Part shown: in pieces, positions 61,114 to 64,000 of the stretch
Position numbering within the stretch: the first letter of the stretch is position 1
Layout of the letters: the number at the start of each line of letters is the position of its first letter
Assembly (NCBI GenBank): GCA_902477755.1
Contig: CABSIK010000002.1
Span: forward strand, 248,001 to 312,000
DNA length: 64,000 nt
DNA from: an uncultured Clostridia bacterium
GTDB taxonomy: Bacteria > Bacillota > Clostridia > Lachnospirales > Anaerotignaceae
Direction of reading: 5' to 3'
Position numbers and translations under genes: made by a program
The notes under the pieces: model-generated
Databases searched by the model: none
What the model saw: only the letters and a program-made list of their open reading frames with translations
What the model was told of the DNA's origin: nothing

Positions 61114-62845
61114 GTACAAAAATTGGGATACGGTCATGAACTATGCCAAAGATGTCGTATCAGGAAAAATTCCAGCCAACCAGTACCGGATCAAGGGCTG
61201 TGAACGCTTCCTGTCGGATCTCAAAAATCCTGCTTACGATTTCCAGCCACGGGACGCAGAATTTTGCATTGGCATCATAGAAAAGACCCTTTGCCACCAG
61301 CAAGGAGAGCGACAGGACGGAATGCCTTTAAGAGGGACACCGTTTTATCTTTTGCCATTTCATAAATTCATTATTTACAACCTGCTGGGGTTCAAGATGG
61401 CAGGGACAAAGATAAACCGCTTCCATGAAGCCCTGATCTTTATCCCAAGAAAGAATATCAAGACCAGCTTTGCGGCGTCGTTGGCTTATGCATTGGGGCT
61501 GTTATACCGCATGTCAGGCTCGAAAATATATGTGGTAGCGGCGGCATTGAAACAAACCTTGGAAACCTTTGATTTCTTAAAGTACAACATAGAAAATATG
61601 GGGGAAGATCAAGCCAGCGGCGGACCCTTTCGTATCATTGATAACAACAATGAGCATTCCATTTCAGCGGAACTGGGCGGCGGTTTATTTGACCTGACGG
61701 CGCTTGCGGCAAACCCAGACGCCCAGGATTCCTTTAACTGCAACGTAGCCATTGCGGATGAAATCCATGCGTTCAAAAAACCAAAGCAGTACAACCTATT
61801 CAAAGAAGCCATGAAGGCTTATACCAATAAGCTGATGATCGGCATTTCCACTGCAGGGGATGATCCCAACAGCTTTTTGGCGCAGCGGGTGCGGTACTGC
61901 AAACGGGTGCTGGATGGAGAGATTTCTGACGAGCAGTATTTTATATTCATCTGTGAAGCAGACCCCATGCCGGGAGAAAACGGAAAAAAATTTATTGATT
62001 ACACAAACCCCAAAACACACGAAATGGCAAACCCTGCCTATGGCGCATCCATCCGACCGGAAGAAATGCAGAATGATGCGTTCCAAGCGCAAAACGATCC
62101 ACAGCAGAGGAAAGATTTTTTCGCAAAGTCCCTCAACGTGTTTACCTCTGCCATGGAAACCTATTTTGATATGGCAGAAGTGGAAGCCTCTGACAGCAAG
62201 TATCACTGGACGCTGGAGGAACTGGCAAAGCTACCCATCACTTGGTATGGCGGCGCCGATCTGTCCAAACTTTATGACCTGACGGGGACTTCCCTCCATG
62301 GGCGGTATCAGGATGTGGATATTTGTATCACCCATGGATTTATTCCTGTGGTACAAGCCCATCTGAAGGCGGAGGAGGACAACATCCCTTTCTTTTGGTG
62401 GGAAGAAATGGGATGGCTGACGCTATGCAACCATGAGGTCATTGAGTATGAGGACGTTGTGAAATGGTTTTTATCCATGAAGCAAATGGGATTCAAAATC
62501 AAATGGGTGGGCTATGACAAGCGATATGCCAGAGAGTTTGTGTTGAAAATGAAAAAAGCGGGATTCAAGATGCGTGACCAGTCCCAACGATATGTGGAAA
62601 AAACAGAAGCGTTTCGTGAGATCGAAAAACAGATCAAGCGAGGACGCTTTTCTTATTTGGGGAATATGGCATACGCCTATTGCATCGGCAATGTAAAAGC
62701 CATTGAAGACAGTGACGATTTTGTGCGCTTTGAAAAGATACAGCCCAATCAGCGCATTGACCTTTTTGACGCAGACGTCATTGCCACAAAACAAATGCTC
62801 ATTGATATGGAAAAAAGCCAGAAAGCAAGTGACTGGCTGCAATAA
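61106..62845 (+). CDS. Phage terminase large subunit
   Basis: 579 residues. The ATPase half has the Walker A-like FIPRKNIKTSFAASLA (about 112-127) and Walker B VAIADEIHAF. The nuclease half has Asp residues in WYGGADLSK and near the end FDADVIATKQM. It drives DNA into the prohead and makes the cut. It is complete and fits HK97-type systems (with P27, HNH and the portal gene). Confidence 0.93.
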   Translation: MSKYKNWDTVMNYAKDVVSGKIPANQYRIKGCERFLSDLKNPAYDFQPRDAEFCIGIIEKTLCHQQGERQDGMPLRGTPFYLLPFHKFIIYNLLGFKMAGTKINRFHEALIFIPRKNIKTSFAASLAYALGLLYRMSGSKIYVVAAALKQTLETFDFLKYNIENMGEDQASGGPFRIIDNNNEHSISAELGGGLFDLTALAANPDAQDSFNCNVAIADEIHAFKKPKQYNLFKEAMKAYTNKLMIGISTAGDDPNSFLAQRVRYCKRVLDGEISDEQYFIFICEADPMPGENGKKFIDYTNPKTHEMANPAYGASIRPEEMQNDAFQAQNDPQQRKDFFAKSLNVFTSAMETYFDMAEVEASDSKYHWTLEELAKLPITWYGGADLSKLYDLTGTSLHGRYQDVDICITHGFIPVVQAHLKAEEDNIPFFWWEEMGWLTLCNHEVIEYEDVVKWFLSMKQMGFKIKWVGYDKRYAREFVLKMKKAGFKMRDQSQRYVEKTEAFREIEKQIKRGRFSYLGNMAYAYCIGNVKAIEDSDDFVRFEKIQPNQRIDLFDADVIATKQMLIDMEKSQKASDWLQ

Positions 62846-62860
62846 GGGAGGTGGTTTCCT

Positions 62861-64000
62861 ATGAGCAGGAAGAAGAAAAACGGTAAGACGAAAACAAGAG
62901 CGGAACCAACATCCTTTTTGTGTTCTCCGGCAGCCTATGACATCCTGTGTGGAACGGGCTATACAAAATTGTCCCATAACCCCGAAATTATGGCTGCTGT
63001 CAACAAAATCGCAGATCTGATTTCCAGCATGACCATCCACCTGATGGCAAATACGGAAAACGGGGATACCCGCATCCAGAATGGGTTATCCAGAAAGGTG
63101 GATATCACGCCAAACAGATATACCACACGAAAAACATTCATGGCGGCAGTGGTGCGGACGCTGCTGCTGGAAGGTGATGGAAACAGTGTGGTGCTGCCTT
63201 TGACGGAACAGGGGCTTTTGTCCGATTTGGTGCCGGTACCGGCATCAGCGGTATCTTTTGCTCAGGATGGTTTTGGTTATCGGATCATGATTCAGGGCAT
63301 TCCTTATGAGCCCCAGGACGTATTACATTTTGTCATCAATCCGGACAGCGGTTTTTACTGGAAAGGAAGCGGCTATCGGGCTTGCTTGAAAGAAGTGGCA
63401 GACAATCTGAAACAGGCAGCCATCACAAAGAAAGGCTTTATGGAAAGCAAATGGAAGCCCTCCATGATCGTCAAAGTGGATGGTCTGACGGAGGAGTTTT
63501 CCAACAAAGAAGGCAGAAGCCGTTTACTGGAACAGTATGTGGAAAGTTCCCGTGCCGGTGAGCCGTGGATGCTGCCGGCGGAACAGTTCGAGGTCATCGA
63601 AGTACGCCCTTTGTCCCTCAATGACATTGCCATTTCTGACAGCATCAAAATGGACAAAAAGACCGTTGCTGCCATTTTGGATGTCCCATCTTTTGTGGTG
63701 GGGGAAGGGGAGTACAAGGAAAGCGAGTGGAACCATTTTGTCAATACCAGACTGCGTCCCATCTGTCAGGCAATCGAGCAGGAGCTGACGAAAAAACTGT
63801 TGATTTCGCCGGATTGGTATTTTCGTTTCAACCTTCGTTCCCTCTATGCCTATGACATCAAGACCCTTTCGGAGGTGGGGGCAAATCTTTACACCAGAGG
63901 CATTATGACGGGTAACGAGGTGCGGGACTGGACAGGACAAAGCCCCAAAGAAGGCTTGGACGAGCTGGTCATTTTGGAAAACTATATCCCGCAGGGGATG
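62861..64000 (+). CDS. Phage portal protein, HK97 type (partial, cut by window edge)
   Basis: 380 codons are visible with no stop before the right edge. Starts at ATG 62861 after GGGAGGTGGTTTCC. Segments such as MAAVNKIADLISSM, LLLEGDGNSVV, HFVINPDSGFYWKGSGY, KWKPSMIVKVDG, DIAISDSIKMDKKTVAAILDVPSFVVG and NLRSLYAYDIKTL are typical of HK97-family portals. It would form the dodecameric DNA entry ring at the capsid vertex. Capsid and tail genes are expected beyond the window. Confidence 0.88.
   Translation, partial: MSRKKKNGKTKTRAEPTSFLCSPAAYDILCGTGYTKLSHNPEIMAAVNKIADLISSMTIHLMANTENGDTRIQNGLSRKVDITPNRYTTRKTFMAAVVRTLLLEGDGNSVVLPLTEQGLLSDLVPVPASAVSFAQDGFGYRIMIQGIPYEPQDVLHFVINPDSGFYWKGSGYRACLKEVADNLKQAAITKKGFMESKWKPSMIVKVDGLTEEFSNKEGRSRLLEQYVESSRAGEPWMLPAEQFEVIEVRPLSLNDIAISDSIKMDKKTVAAILDVPSFVVGEGEYKESEWNHFVNTRLRPICQAIEQELTKKLLISPDWYFRFNLRSLYAYDIKTLSEVGANLYTRGIMTGNEVRDWTGQSPKEGLDELVILENYIPQGM

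Noticed and set aside
1..64000. CRISPR arrays, tRNA and rRNA genes
   Set aside because: No regularly spaced short repeats, no cloverleaf with a TTCGA arm and no rRNA-like stretch was found by eye in the gaps; small divergent cases could be missed.

Overview
The window looks like the chromosome of an anaerobic, low-to-mid GC, spore-forming Clostridia member, probably Lachnospirales (an Anaerotignum-like organism is my guess, not a proof). The signs are strong purine-rich ribosome binding sites, TTGACA/TATAAT-type promoters, many Rho-independent terminators, the clpC-radA and rpsB-tsf-pyrH-frr-uppS-cdsA-dxr-rseP gene orders, a BofC-like protein and a PdaB-like spore polysaccharide deacetylase. 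I saw no rRNA, tRNA or CRISPR array.

Bases 1-46,260 are host chromosome. They begin with the tail of a phosphofructokinase-like gene and a BofC-like gene. A GH13 amylase/pseudouridine synthase pair follows, behind a leader that looks like an attenuator. Next come clpC, a small conserved protein, radA and pyruvate carboxylase. A minus-strand comM-DUF1275 pair faces dprA-topA. The rpsB-tsf / pyrH-frr-uppS-cdsA-dxr-rseP housekeeping block is split by a DUF2971 gene and a complete fructose PTS unit (fruK-fruA-fruR). Then come a radical SAM gene with a small Cys-rich membrane protein, two secreted proteins, gap, a kdpDE-like two-component system without Kdp pump genes, lysA, a D-serine dehydratase, a PHP phosphatase, a D-threonine aldolase/D-serine deaminase-like enzyme, an acetyltransferase, and a pdaB-like gene that stops early.

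From about 46,260 to the right edge is a tailed-phage prophage that enters inside the pdaB-like gene. Its large serine recombinase sits at the junction. Behind it are minus-strand lysogeny and cargo genes: a PH-domain protein, a DUF4041/T5orf172 protein, a lipoprotein, an MNT-HEPN pair, an exonuclease-BRCT protein and a CI-like repressor. A divergent Cro-like gene opens the early region, which carries an HUH-type Rep, an HNH-like protein, a PAPS-reductase-like protein and SSB. After it come a late regulator, an AT-rich two-gene cassette, an HNH nuclease, terminase small and large subunits, and a portal gene cut by the window edge. The right attachment site is not in view.

The most interesting non-coding signals are: (i) interruption of a sporulation-type gene by a recombinase-bearing prophage; (ii) two related small-RNA-like units on the plus strand between minus-strand prophage genes; (iii) an amylase leader with mutually exclusive hairpins plus a CggR-like box that recurs upstream of gap; (iv) an interspersed hairpin repeat whose outer stems vary in a compensated way; (v) a hairpin cluster in front of the HUH Rep gene that could be the phage origin. 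All functions are inferred by reading the sequence; no database search was run.
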